64,000 nucleotides of DNA from UBA9715 sp045614225 (GTDB taxonomy: Bacteria > Actinomycetota > Coriobacteriia > Coriobacteriales > Eggerthellaceae): contig JAZLCO010000085.1 in assembly GCA_045614225.1 (NCBI GenBank), positions 1-64,000 on the forward strand, given 5' to 3'. Shown in pieces: positions 35,359-43,621 of this stretch (the first letter of the stretch is position 1; each line of letters begins with the position of its first letter). The translations under genes and the position numbers were made by a program. The notes under the pieces are model-generated. The model ran no database searches. It saw only the letters and a list, made by a program, of their open reading frames with translations, and had not been told where the DNA came from.

Positions 35359-36590
35359 TCGCGGCCCTTTTGCTCAGCAGCTACGGCTTCGGACAAATCG
35401 TCGGCAAGGTTTATTATTCTTCCCAAGTCATTGGACATTTTCGAGAGGCTGCTGTTCGAAAGCTTGGAAATCAGCTCGAACTCGATTCGCTCGAGCTCAA
35501 TCAGCGCTTTTGCGATGCTTTTCACCTGCGCTTCTTTGACGTTCTCGTTGTTCATCAATCGCCGGTGGCGTTCGACCGAAGCCCCCTGTTTGCCAACCAG
35601 ATTTCGGTCAGCTCGAATCTTGTCCCTCACGAAATCAACGCTTACAGTCTCGCCTGTAGACAGGCCGTCGAACTTTTCAAGGACGTCTTGCGCGATTTCC
35701 AGCTGCTCTTCCAGGAAATCGTCTCCCTCTGTTGATAGGGCGATCTTTCCCATTTCCCTGACGCGGCGAGCCGAGTCGCCGTCGCCAATCAGAAAGTACG
35801 AGAACGCGGCCATCTTTATATCTTCCGCTTTCTCGTCATCGTGGCATTTCTTCAGCGTAGCATGCAGTTCCTGCAACTGCCCTTGAAGCTTTAGGTCCTG
35901 AACGATGTGGAACTGCTCGTCGGCGTTTATGAATTCGAGGAACTGGCACATGAGGTCGACTTGAGCAAGATAGTCCTCCATCTCCTTGGGTTTCATCCCG
36001 CATCGCTTGCGGTATGTTTCCGAGTCGTAGTCACCCGCAACACACCATGTGTATATGTCGACCAGACGCGACACCGGGTCGTAAGAGACCTTTTCATCCT
36101 GGCCAAACTGAAGCTCGAGCTCTAACCCCTTAAGACTGTAGCTGTCCAGTGCGGAATCCAGAACGAAGCATCTGAGGTACCTGGGCTGTCCGCCCTCCTC
36201 TTCCTGCAGCTTGCGAAGGCAGGTGAAGCGGCGGTTTCCATCGATAACCGTTCCATCGGAGAGAACGACGGCCGGCCTCTGCTGGCCCTTTTCGCGAATG
36301 TCCAGCTTTGTTTTGTTTAAAGCCTTTGGGTTGTCGTCCTCGATGAATTTGGCAATCAAGCTATTGAACTCTTCTGACCCTTCATCTGGAAAGTCATCGT
36401 GGTCTTGCTTGTACCTGCTGATGTAAGTTGCAATTCTACCGTTTCTGACGTTGTACTTCAGCTTGTCGAGGCGTATTTCGTATACGCGGTAATCGTCGCG
36501 ATGGCCTTCGATAACCAGCGTTTCCATTCCCGCTGTTTCATGGATGTATCCTTCGGATATGCCTTTTTCGATGAAGCTTTGAGCATCCAT
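35355..36590 (-). CDS. ParB/Srx-fold protein
   Basis: A 411-aa protein. Residues about 35-140 form a ParB-N/sulfiredoxin-like domain: KLDIREKGQQRPAVVL, then VIDGNRRFTCLRKL (G118-N119-R120-R121 in the place of the ParB G-E-R-R CTP/phosphate-binding box). The remaining 270 residues are helical with coiled-coil-like parts near the C terminus. No parA is present, so plasmid partition is unlikely. ParB-like proteins also occur in DNA-modification defence loci such as Dpd (DpdB). The start meets the stop of the 1185-aa gene. Confidence 0.72.
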   Translation of the reverse strand: MDAQSFIEKGISEGYIHETAGMETLVIEGHRDDYRVYEIRLDKLKYNVRNGRIATYISRYKQDHDDFPDEGSEEFNSLIAKFIEDDNPKALNKTKLDIREKGQQRPAVVLSDGTVIDGNRRFTCLRKLQEEEGGQPRYLRCFVLDSALDSYSLKGLELELQFGQDEKVSYDPVSRLVDIYTWCVAGDYDSETYRKRCGMKPKEMEDYLAQVDLMCQFLEFINADEQFHIVQDLKLQGQLQELHATLKKCHDDEKAEDIKMAAFSYFLIGDGDSARRVREMGKIALSTEGDDFLEEQLEIAQDVLEKFDGLSTGETVSVDFVRDKIRADRNLVGKQGASVERHRRLMNNENVKEAQVKSIAKALIELERIEFELISKLSNSSLSKMSNDLGRIINLADDLSEAVAAEQKGRE

Positions 36591-39500
36591 TAGTCAATCC
36601 TTTCTATGAAGACCGATCTCGTCTTGTAGATTTCGTCGGTGATGGGGCTGTAGTACAGGTCGGTTCTATTCGGAGCGCTCATAATCTTACTGCGTTTTAA
36701 GGTAATTCCGTAATCGACGGCTATGCAATCGATGAGCTCGTCAATTTGCATTGCCTCCTCGTCCCCGAGCTGGCTGTCTACGAACGACGCCGTGTTGCAT
36801 GGCGCACCATCAAGGCACGCAATCTTGCCCCTCGCAGCCTCACCGCAATTTAGACCTGCAAATCTCGTGCCTTCAGTGCAGAGTATTGCATCATAAAAAA
36901 CATGGCCCATCTCGTACTCGAGCAAGGGATGGCTAAACCCCGCGCGCTCGAGGCGCCTCGTATTGCAATATTCCAGATTCTTTGCATCACAAAACTCAGC
37001 TGCGGCAGATGCGAAATCCATCATGTCGGCTTCGCTTATCCCCATCTCATTCAATGCCGCTTCTGTAATGTAGGAGTCGACTCCTTCTGGAAGAAGCCTT
37101 CTGCTGCGTATGAGAGAATCTCGATATATCACATATGCATGCGACTCAATAACGCTACTTGGTAAATCTCTTGAACTGAAAAACGAAGAGCGAAAAATAA
37201 CCGAGTCAAAATACTCATTCAACGAAGCCCATCTATCTCGAATCACCAATTCCGAGTAGACGCGAAATCCCAATCCGATGATTGCGCGCGCATTCACATT
37301 CTCCCTCTTGCCCGCTGGGCAAAGTTCAAGATAAATCCTCTCGATTTCGTCAACGGTATAGCAATCATCAATCAGGCTTCTTGAAAGGACACTCGCCTCG
37401 TCGCGCGTAAAATCCGCGTAATCGGTTTCGATATAGCTGCCGACAATGTATTGCTTGATGCTCGATAGATAATTGGCCTTGAACGTCTGCGGCTCGACCC
37501 CGTATTCCTCCTCATACGCATCGGCAAAATCGTCCACGGAAATCGGGGCGAGCCTTCTCGCGAGCTCCTTAACTTGTCCTTCCCGATTCGCGGTTCTGCC
37601 GACTACCAATATCGGCATTCGCCTTGAAGGTTTGTAGGGTATATCCTTTCTCCCCCTGTTTTCTTCGTAGTAGATTCTGAGCAGGCTGTGCAGCTCGTAT
37701 GCGTCATCAATGTCGTATTCGGACAAGAGCTCCTCGTTGTTCAGGAAAAAGACCCGCGTCGAAATCTCTTTATTATGATAGCGCCTTAAATTGAGACCGT
37801 TTAATAAAGCATCGATGTCGTACTCACGATAATCGTAATAACGCATTCGTTTTCTGTATCCGCTTAAAACGCAGGGCTGGTGCCGCAAGGTCGCCGTGTA
37901 CCTTTCAGCGAGCCTTAGCTTCTCGTCTTCCTCGAGTCCACTCACTTTAAGAAGCTCGTTGTACCGACTGATAAACTCGTCATCGGTTATCGATTTTTTC
38001 GAGGCGTATGTTTTCAGTACATACAGTGATAGAGGCAGCTTCTTTGCCATCACATACTCGCCGTCAAGTTTGACATAGCCATCGTGAATCGCCTTGTCAA
38101 GCTGAAGCTTTACCCGATGCGGCAACGAGGAATCACCCAACAGGTCCGATGCCGGCCTCCTGATTTCGCCTGCCCCCTCGTCAATCGATTCGTATACGAA
38201 AGAGACGACCTCCCATTCCTGAGACGACGCTCCAAGCCCGTCGCAGAGTTCTTTCCGTGATAAGTCGTACTCCCTGAGAAGATCGAGGTAGTGATTCGCT
38301 CTTGTCCCTTGCAGAGAGACTTTTTTTGCAGTAGCCGCTAAAATCTGCCTGACTCTTTCTCTGGTCAGTCCGCATTTAGAGCCGATTCCCTCGAGCGTCT
38401 CCCCTTTGAGGCGCCTTTTAAGGATTTCTTTCTGCCTATCATCAGCAACTGCATCATCAAGCACCATATCTAGCGGATACTCTACTGCGAAATAAAGACC
38501 CCCCGTTTCCGTAATCTGTTTTTCGGTCGTTGCAAAATCAATTCCCCGCCTCACATACGAGTCCGATGCGTTGTCAAGCGCTAGATTGAAAGCATTCGCT
38601 AATTCGTCTGTCGACAAGCCCCACGGATTCCGAGCGATAAGATTCCTTGTTGCGTATCCAGCAAGCAAATTGAGAATGCGCTCCTCATCGATGTCTTGGA
38701 GTTCGTTGACAAGACCGAGAATGAACATTGGCGAAAGAACGACGTGCTCAGCTAGGTCTACCAACAGACTTCTCACTGTTAGTCGAACATTATCATCCTC
38801 ATCCTGTTGCTTCAGACCCTCTTGGCACTCATCCAACAGGGAGGCTTCGCTTCTTGCTTCGACCTCGCTTTCCTCGGTTGATAGGATGGCCTCTTGATGA
38901 GCACCAGCAAAAGCCCTTAGCTGACAGTTTGCCCTATCTAGGATTTCGTCTATTGATTTTTTGCCAGCGTTTTTGAGGCCATGTAAACCGCTCTCTCCAA
39001 GCGAAAGAACCGCGCCAAGCGATTCCACCCCAGCAATACGCAAAACATTCCGCGCCCGCGTCGAAAGTCCACCAACATCAAAAGCAATTCCGTATAACTC
39101 CTCTGGAACCGCGTTTCCCTCCGAAGGGCTTATCGCCCCTGCCGATGAACTAAACTGTTCAGCTTGTGCAATGCGTTGTTTCGCATAATCGCTGATGGGG
39201 CTACCGTTGTTTTCGAATTCATCAACAAGCGACGGATTCAGCTTTCGTAAGGCATCTGCAATCTCGTTCACTGTTTTTACACCAGAGTTTCGCATTTCGG
39301 CAATGCGCGTAGTTCCGAACGAGCAAAGATCCGCCACCGTTTTGATTTTCGCACGTACGAGAATGTTCGACGCCCTAGTGCTAAGACCCAAAGAATCAAC
39401 CGAAGTAGAATACAATGACCCCAGCACACCGCCCTGCTCAACCATTTCGTCAAAGGCACGCATCGAAGAGATTGCAATTTCATTTCTGACTTCGGGTGAA

Positions 39501-40147
39501 GATACGTATATCGCAATATCGGCGTTTTCTATCAACAGCAGCGATTCAGCAATGAGGTCGGCTTTTTCTCTTGCTGCATCTTCAAAACCTTCGCCTTCGC
39601 GAAGGAGTATCCCTTTTCCCCTCATATAATCGGCGAGCGATAGATGGCTTATGCGCTTAATCCGAGACTCTAGGATGTCGTCGTTTGATCGCGCATCTTC
39701 GTTTTCTCTGGTAATCGACGATGCTCCTTCCATGGTTGAGGATTGCTCCGACTCCTTTATCATTTCGTTTGAGCAACGTGCAATGGCTGAGGCGATTTCG
39801 TCGCGCAACTCCAAGGGGATGTCTGTTTCAACATCTTTCATTTCGAGCTGAGAGAGAGCTTCGCGATTTCGAATTCCTCTGGCCATCAGGAATCGCCTGG
39901 CTTTCTTTGACAAGCGCAATGCTAAAATAGAATTTGCCTTGCCAGGCGCCGAAACAACCGCGCTTTGGGCATCTTCTAGTGACTCGCCTTCGGTACCTTC
40001 CGCGCAATTCGCTTCATCCCGGCGGACATATTCGACGCTGTCACCTAGCAGGCTAGCCAATATTTCATCTCGGCTCATATTGATGACTTCAGTGGGATTG
40101 TTTGAGCCAATTAAATCATCGTCGTACATGCTGTAATCACCATCCAT
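36590..40147 (-). CDS. 1185-aa protein with alpha-CTD-like HhH domains and a sigma-region-4-like HTH
   Basis: No full-length family is recognised. Three segments resemble the RNA polymerase alpha C-terminal helix-hairpin-helix domain: about 74-124 (weakest), 249-301 (LGLSTRASNILVRAKIKTVA ... MRNSGVKTVNEIADAL) and 356-410 (GGLSTRARNVLRIAGVESLG ... LKNAGKKSIDEIL). Residues about 565-610 fit sigma-70 region 4 (DRQKEILKRRLKGETLEGIG, then LTRERVRQILA). The last 550 residues are of unknown fold. It ends at the start of the ParB-like gene and begins 24 bp after the methyltransferase. It may be a DNA-binding scaffold or a transcription-coupled sensor. The gene is visibly more AT-rich than the methyltransferase. 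Confidence 0.75.
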   Translation of the reverse strand: MDGDYSMYDDDLIGSNNPTEVINMSRDEILASLLGDSVEYVRRDEANCAEGTEGESLEDAQSAVVSAPGKANSILALRLSKKARRFLMARGIRNREALSQLEMKDVETDIPLELRDEIASAIARCSNEMIKESEQSSTMEGASSITRENEDARSNDDILESRIKRISHLSLADYMRGKGILLREGEGFEDAAREKADLIAESLLLIENADIAIYVSSPEVRNEIAISSMRAFDEMVEQGGVLGSLYSTSVDSLGLSTRASNILVRAKIKTVADLCSFGTTRIAEMRNSGVKTVNEIADALRKLNPSLVDEFENNGSPISDYAKQRIAQAEQFSSSAGAISPSEGNAVPEELYGIAFDVGGLSTRARNVLRIAGVESLGAVLSLGESGLHGLKNAGKKSIDEILDRANCQLRAFAGAHQEAILSTEESEVEARSEASLLDECQEGLKQQDEDDNVRLTVRSLLVDLAEHVVLSPMFILGLVNELQDIDEERILNLLAGYATRNLIARNPWGLSTDELANAFNLALDNASDSYVRRGIDFATTEKQITETGGLYFAVEYPLDMVLDDAVADDRQKEILKRRLKGETLEGIGSKCGLTRERVRQILAATAKKVSLQGTRANHYLDLLREYDLSRKELCDGLGASSQEWEVVSFVYESIDEGAGEIRRPASDLLGDSSLPHRVKLQLDKAIHDGYVKLDGEYVMAKKLPLSLYVLKTYASKKSITDDEFISRYNELLKVSGLEEDEKLRLAERYTATLRHQPCVLSGYRKRMRYYDYREYDIDALLNGLNLRRYHNKEISTRVFFLNNEELLSEYDIDDAYELHSLLRIYYEENRGRKDIPYKPSRRMPILVVGRTANREGQVKELARRLAPISVDDFADAYEEEYGVEPQTFKANYLSSIKQYIVGSYIETDYADFTRDEASVLSRSLIDDCYTVDEIERIYLELCPAGKRENVNARAIIGLGFRVYSELVIRDRWASLNEYFDSVIFRSSFFSSRDLPSSVIESHAYVIYRDSLIRSRRLLPEGVDSYITEAALNEMGISEADMMDFASAAAEFCDAKNLEYCNTRRLERAGFSHPLLEYEMGHVFYDAILCTEGTRFAGLNCGEAARGKIACLDGAPCNTASFVDSQLGDEEAMQIDELIDCIAVDYGITLKRSKIMSAPNRTDLYYSPITDEIYKTRSVFIERID

Positions 40148-40171
40148 CAGCCGACAATCGCGAATTTCGCA

Positions 40172-41455
40172 TCAATCATAATCAAATCTCCGGGTTATCT
40201 CTATGCCAATAGCATGAGGAAGGCCGACCACCAGAGCATTTCCCATGCAAAACGCGCGATGGCTGTCGGTCATACCAGTGTCCGTCCAGCCTTTCGGGAA
40301 ACCCTGGAGCTGGTCGAGCTCGTCGGGGACGAGGCGGCGGTAGCGGCCGTCGATCTCCACAATGTGCTTGAAGCGGGATGCGCCCGCTCCGCCCTCGCCG
40401 GTGAGGATGGTGCGTGACGGGTTTGTGAGCAAATCGGGGAAGGCCATCGACCCCTCCGAGTAGTGGTACGTGAACTCGGTCCCGTCGGCGCCCCGCTTGG
40501 TGCGCTCCTCGCTCTTGGAGCCCTTGAGGTAGCGCCACTTCTCGAGCTTGTCCTCGGGGACGTAGAACGCCTCGGGGACCTCTTCCGGCGGGACTATCAC
40601 GTCGCCGAGCACCTTGCGCTCGCCGTGGTAGTCCTCGACGGCGTCGCACGTGACGGCTCGGAGGTCGCTCATCGCGCCTGCCGTCCCGAAGGGCGACTTG
40701 CCCTTGCCGCCGACGTTGAATTCCTGAGTCACGACGTAGGGGTCTTCGGGAATAATAACCTCGGAGAACGATTCGGGCTGCATTATGGGCAGTGCTGACG
40801 ACAGCACGCCGGATGACACGCGCCCCTCGAGGTCCCAGTTCTCGGATGTCAGCTCGGCGTAGATGTAGACGCGCTTCCTGCGCTGCGGGAACCCGTACTC
40901 GGCGCTGTTCACGACGCGCCACTCGACCGAGTAGCCGAGGTCGGCCAGGCACGAGAGGATGATCGCGAAGTCGCGGCCGCGCTGCGTAGCGGGGCTCTTG
41001 AGGAGCCGGTCGACGTTCTCGAGCAGCACGTACCTCGGCTCCTTGAGGTGCAGGAAGCGGTAGATGTCCCACCACAGCACGCCCTTCTTGCCCTCGATGC
41101 CGCCGGCTTGGGACAGGGGCCTGGCCACGCTGTAGTCCTGGCAGGGGAAGCCCCCGACCACCATGTCTATCTCTTCCGGGATGCCGTGGTCGTCGGCGCC
41201 GAACTCGTAGTCGTCGAGCACCTTGTCGATGTCCTCGTTGACGCAGCTGCCCTCGCCGAAGCGGGCCTCGTAGCAACGCCATGCGAACTGCTTGGTCTCG
41301 TTTCCGGGGGGTTCCCACTGGTTGGCCCAGACCGTCTCGAACGGCCCTGCGGCTGGCATGTCGAATTCGGGATGTGCGGGGTCGTGGTACCCGTCGAGTC
41401 CCAGGCGAAAGCCCCCGACGCCGGCGAAGAGCTCGGCGACTCTGATGGTCTTCAT
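40172..41455 (-). CDS. C5-cytosine DNA methyltransferase of a type II R-M system
   Basis: A 427-aa enzyme with the ordered motifs of 5mC methyltransferases: I (VAELFAGVGGFRLGL), IV (GGFPCQDYS, catalytic C105), VI (ENVDR, 146-150), VIII (QRRKRVYIYA), IX (RRLVPDELDQLQGFP) and X (MGNALVVGL). The neighbour upstream is Sau3AI-like, so GATC is the expected site, modified on the cytosine; this is inferred. The gene is more GC-rich than the rest of the island. Its own promoter region (41501-41529) contains two GATC sites. Confidence 0.93.
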   Translation of the reverse strand: MKTIRVAELFAGVGGFRLGLDGYHDPAHPEFDMPAAGPFETVWANQWEPPGNETKQFAWRCYEARFGEGSCVNEDIDKVLDDYEFGADDHGIPEEIDMVVGGFPCQDYSVARPLSQAGGIEGKKGVLWWDIYRFLHLKEPRYVLLENVDRLLKSPATQRGRDFAIILSCLADLGYSVEWRVVNSAEYGFPQRRKRVYIYAELTSENWDLEGRVSSGVLSSALPIMQPESFSEVIIPEDPYVVTQEFNVGGKGKSPFGTAGAMSDLRAVTCDAVEDYHGERKVLGDVIVPPEEVPEAFYVPEDKLEKWRYLKGSKSEERTKRGADGTEFTYHYSEGSMAFPDLLTNPSRTILTGEGGAGASRFKHIVEIDGRYRRLVPDELDQLQGFPKGWTDTGMTDSHRAFCMGNALVVGLPHAIGIEITRRFDYD

Positions 41456-41500
41456 GGCACGTTTCTCCTTTGCTGCTGTGCCCGTAACCTTAGCTTGTCC

Positions 41501-41529
41501 ATTTTAACCGATCACGCTGGTTCGATCAA
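41501..41529 (-). promoter_or_regulatory. Promoter of the methyltransferase gene, holding two GATC sites
   Basis: On the minus strand, TTGATC (41529-41524) and TAAAAT (41506-41501) are 17 bp apart. GATC occurs at 41524-41527, inside the -35 hexamer, and at 41510-41513, in the spacer near the -10 box. The leader to the ATG at 41455 would be about 40 nt. Confidence 0.6.
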
Positions 41530-41568
41530 CGCTTGGAATGGGACAGCTAGGCGGTTTTTTGAGGGAGT

Positions 41569-42963
41569 CTATTCCGCTATCCGTTTGATTTCGCCCTTGA
41601 GGTACTGCGCGTTTAGCCAGAAGCACTTCTTCACGACCATGTCGCCCTGAGGGGTTGGCAGAACGTCGGTGTTGTCTCGGCCGTGTGGGCGCACGTGGCA
41701 GCAGCGGTTCTCCGACGACTTAACGGAATCCTGGGCGCGTCCAGCAATCACGCGGGAGCGCATCTCCTCGTAGCAGCGCTTGGCTTCCTCCAGGTCGTCT
41801 TCGGGCATCTGCCAGAACGCAACGTCGGCCAATCGGTAGACGCCACGCTCGTTCTCGTCTTCCCGATAGATGACGAAAAGGTACTTCTGGTCGAGGTAGC
41901 TTGCGAAGTCGCTCTCCTCGAAGGGAGTTGCTGCCAGCTCGAAGTAGTCGAAGCGCGGGAACGACACCGACTCCTTCGGTGTGCCGTTCCACTTCATGCG
42001 CATGGTCTTAGGTTTGATGCCCGCCTTCTCGAACTCCTCGATTTTGGCGTCGTCTGAAACTCCGAGAATGCGCCGCGTGATGAGGGCGCAAAGGTTTTTC
42101 GGCTTGCGCTTGCCCGGTTTGATGTATTCGAACTGTTCGCCTAGCTCTTGCTCGGTGAGTCCGAAGAAAGGTTCGAAGCGGGCGCGAACGAGGTCGATAA
42201 GCGTCATGCTCTTCTCGTTCTCTGCGCGTTCGATTGACTGCATGCCCTCGATAATCCGGTTCGACATCGCCGTCATGAACGATGATTTAAGAGCCCAGGC
42301 ACGCGGTTTAGCTGGAATGTCGGAATAGGGTTGTTTGCGGCGGACCTTCGACGTCGACGATTTAGTGCAAGCTTCGAGATAGAGGGTGTCCGACCCGGAC
42401 AGCTCGTGAGCTCTGCCGTCGCGCACCTTGTTGACAACGGTTTCCCAGTCGGCTTTGATTTGCGCAATATCGCCCTCAGGCAACCCATGAAGGCTGACCA
42501 TTTCCACGAGCTCGATGCGGTAGTCAAGTGGGTCCGTATCTGGTTCCCACAAGTACGATATCAGCAAGATATCCTCGGCCTTTTCCATGAGATGGCTCGT
42601 TTCGAAGGTCTCATTAACGACCTGCATGTAGTCAATCATGCCGAGCACGAGCCGCTCCTTGGCTGAGAGGGCTCCGTCCCTGTTACGTTTGAGGGGAGTG
42701 GTCTTCAACTCCAGACCAGCCTCGGCGAAATCAGCCTCGGACTTGCTGTTGAGGTCGAGCATGAAGTAGCAGGTTTCCACCGCGTTTCCAAACGACCCCT
42801 TGTTCCTGCTGATGTCCGCAAGCTTGTCTGCATCTGTCTTTTCGCGCAGGGTTGAACCACGCAGGTCGACAGCATAGTGGTAAACGGATTGCCTGTCGTT
42901 CTTATCGTATGGAAACTTGCCATCCAATGTAGCTACGTTCTCCTCTGCATTCGTCGATTGCAC
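41569..42963 (-). CDS. Sau3AI/MutH-family type II restriction endonuclease
   Basis: A 464-aa protein, close to Sau3AI in length. Residues 55-90 read KGSFGNAVETCYF, then DFAEAGLELKTTPLK. This is the MutH/Sau3AI active site, with E63, D78, E85 and K87 in the spacing of MutH E56-D70-E77-K79. The C-terminal part (FPRFDYFELAATPFEESDFA) looks like the second, non-catalytic MutH-like domain of Sau3AI. Recognition of GATC is inferred from the family. The start is GTG at 42963 without a clear ribosome binding site. A TATAAT hexamer lies 30-35 bp upstream on the minus strand. Confidence 0.85.
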   Translation of the reverse strand: MQSTNAEENVATLDGKFPYDKNDRQSVYHYAVDLRGSTLREKTDADKLADISRNKGSFGNAVETCYFMLDLNSKSEADFAEAGLELKTTPLKRNRDGALSAKERLVLGMIDYMQVVNETFETSHLMEKAEDILLISYLWEPDTDPLDYRIELVEMVSLHGLPEGDIAQIKADWETVVNKVRDGRAHELSGSDTLYLEACTKSSTSKVRRKQPYSDIPAKPRAWALKSSFMTAMSNRIIEGMQSIERAENEKSMTLIDLVRARFEPFFGLTEQELGEQFEYIKPGKRKPKNLCALITRRILGVSDDAKIEEFEKAGIKPKTMRMKWNGTPKESVSFPRFDYFELAATPFEESDFASYLDQKYLFVIYREDENERGVYRLADVAFWQMPEDDLEEAKRCYEEMRSRVIAGRAQDSVKSSENRCCHVRPHGRDNTDVLPTPQGDMVVKKCFWLNAQYLKGEIKRIAE

Positions 42964-43070
42964 GCTAACCGATTATGAGCCGTGATAACGGGATTATAAA
43001 GCGGCTCCTTTAATAACATGCCGCCGTAAACGCATCTCAAATGAAAGGACGTCGACTGCGGTGAGCGATA

Positions 43071-43196
43071 GACCAGCGGGTACACACGGGGTGCACACCG
43101 CCACCGAAACCTGCATGAAAGCGGCTGAATCTACGCGACTGGCTCAGCGCTGATTATCCTATTTACCTGCACTTTTACTTACATCGCCATACGGCG
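43071..43196 (+). repeat. Right island arm, matching the left arm at 16945-17052
   Basis: It contains GGGTGCACACCGC near 43089-43101 and TTTACCTGCACTTTTACTTA plus CA at 43162-43183, followed by ATACGGCG at 43189-43196. It leads straight into the tRNA-Asp fragment. No gene is seen between 42964 and 43193. Confidence 0.6.
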
Positions 43197-43256
43197 CCGG
43201 CCTGTCACGTCGGAGGTCGCGAGTTCAAGTCTCGTACATCCCGCCACGAAACTACT
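43194..43256 (+). repeat. Attachment repeat: exact 63-bp copy of the tRNA-Asp 3' end
   Basis: Identical to 16832-16894, from the anticodon stem through CCA and 10 bases beyond. It marks the right junction of island 1 and the left junction of island 2. It is not a functional tRNA because the 5' half is missing. Confidence 0.95.
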
Positions 43257-43286
43257 GGTCAGTCCACTAAACGGGCTGGCCTTTTT
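43257..43286 (+). terminator. Terminator-like hairpin after the tRNA fragment
   Basis: GGTCAGTCC (43257-43265) pairs with GGGCTGGCC (43273-43281) with two G-U pairs, followed by TTTTT. It sits where the tRNA terminator sits at 16897, so it may be the terminator inherited from an older insertion. Confidence 0.6.
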
Positions 43287-43395
43287 GTATCTATGGGATT
43301 CCGAAACAGCTGGTGATGAACGACCTGCTTGGCAGCCGATTGCGATGGCTGCAGACCAGGACGCCCTGCGTGACCTCAACGCTTTCCCGACGATG

Positions 43396-43590
43396 CTACT
43401 TCTGTCTGGGCTTCCACATGAACGTGGTTAACACGCCCAAGGCAATCGGAAACACGATGTTCTTCATGGGTTCGAAGACGAACGGCATACCTGCAGCCGA
43501 AGCCTTAATAAACCCGGCCGCCAGCACAACTATGAAGAGCGTGCCGACGCAGAAGAGCAGGCGCAACACGAAATTCTCGATATAAAACAT
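43396..43590 (-). CDS. Small two-helix membrane protein
   Basis: A 64-aa protein with two hydrophobic segments (LLFCVGTLFIVVLAAGFI and IVFPIALGVLTTFM). It lies 31 bp downstream of the ABC permease in the same direction and may be an accessory of that transporter. The family is not recognised. Confidence 0.5.
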   Translation of the reverse strand: MFYIENFVLRLLFCVGTLFIVVLAAGFIKASAAGMPFVFEPMKNIVFPIALGVLTTFMWKPRQK

Positions 43591-43621
43591 GATTCGTCCC
43601 TTCCTAGATCCATTAAGCCAT

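Noticed and set aside
40182..41318. 378-codon frame overlapping the methyltransferase in another frame
   Set aside because: It is Arg/Pro-rich shadow text; the methyltransferase frame has all catalytic motifs.
43179..43379. 66-codon minus-strand frame running through the tRNA-Asp fragment
   Set aside because: Its sequence comes from the tRNA repeat and terminator; it is a translation of an attachment site, not a gene.
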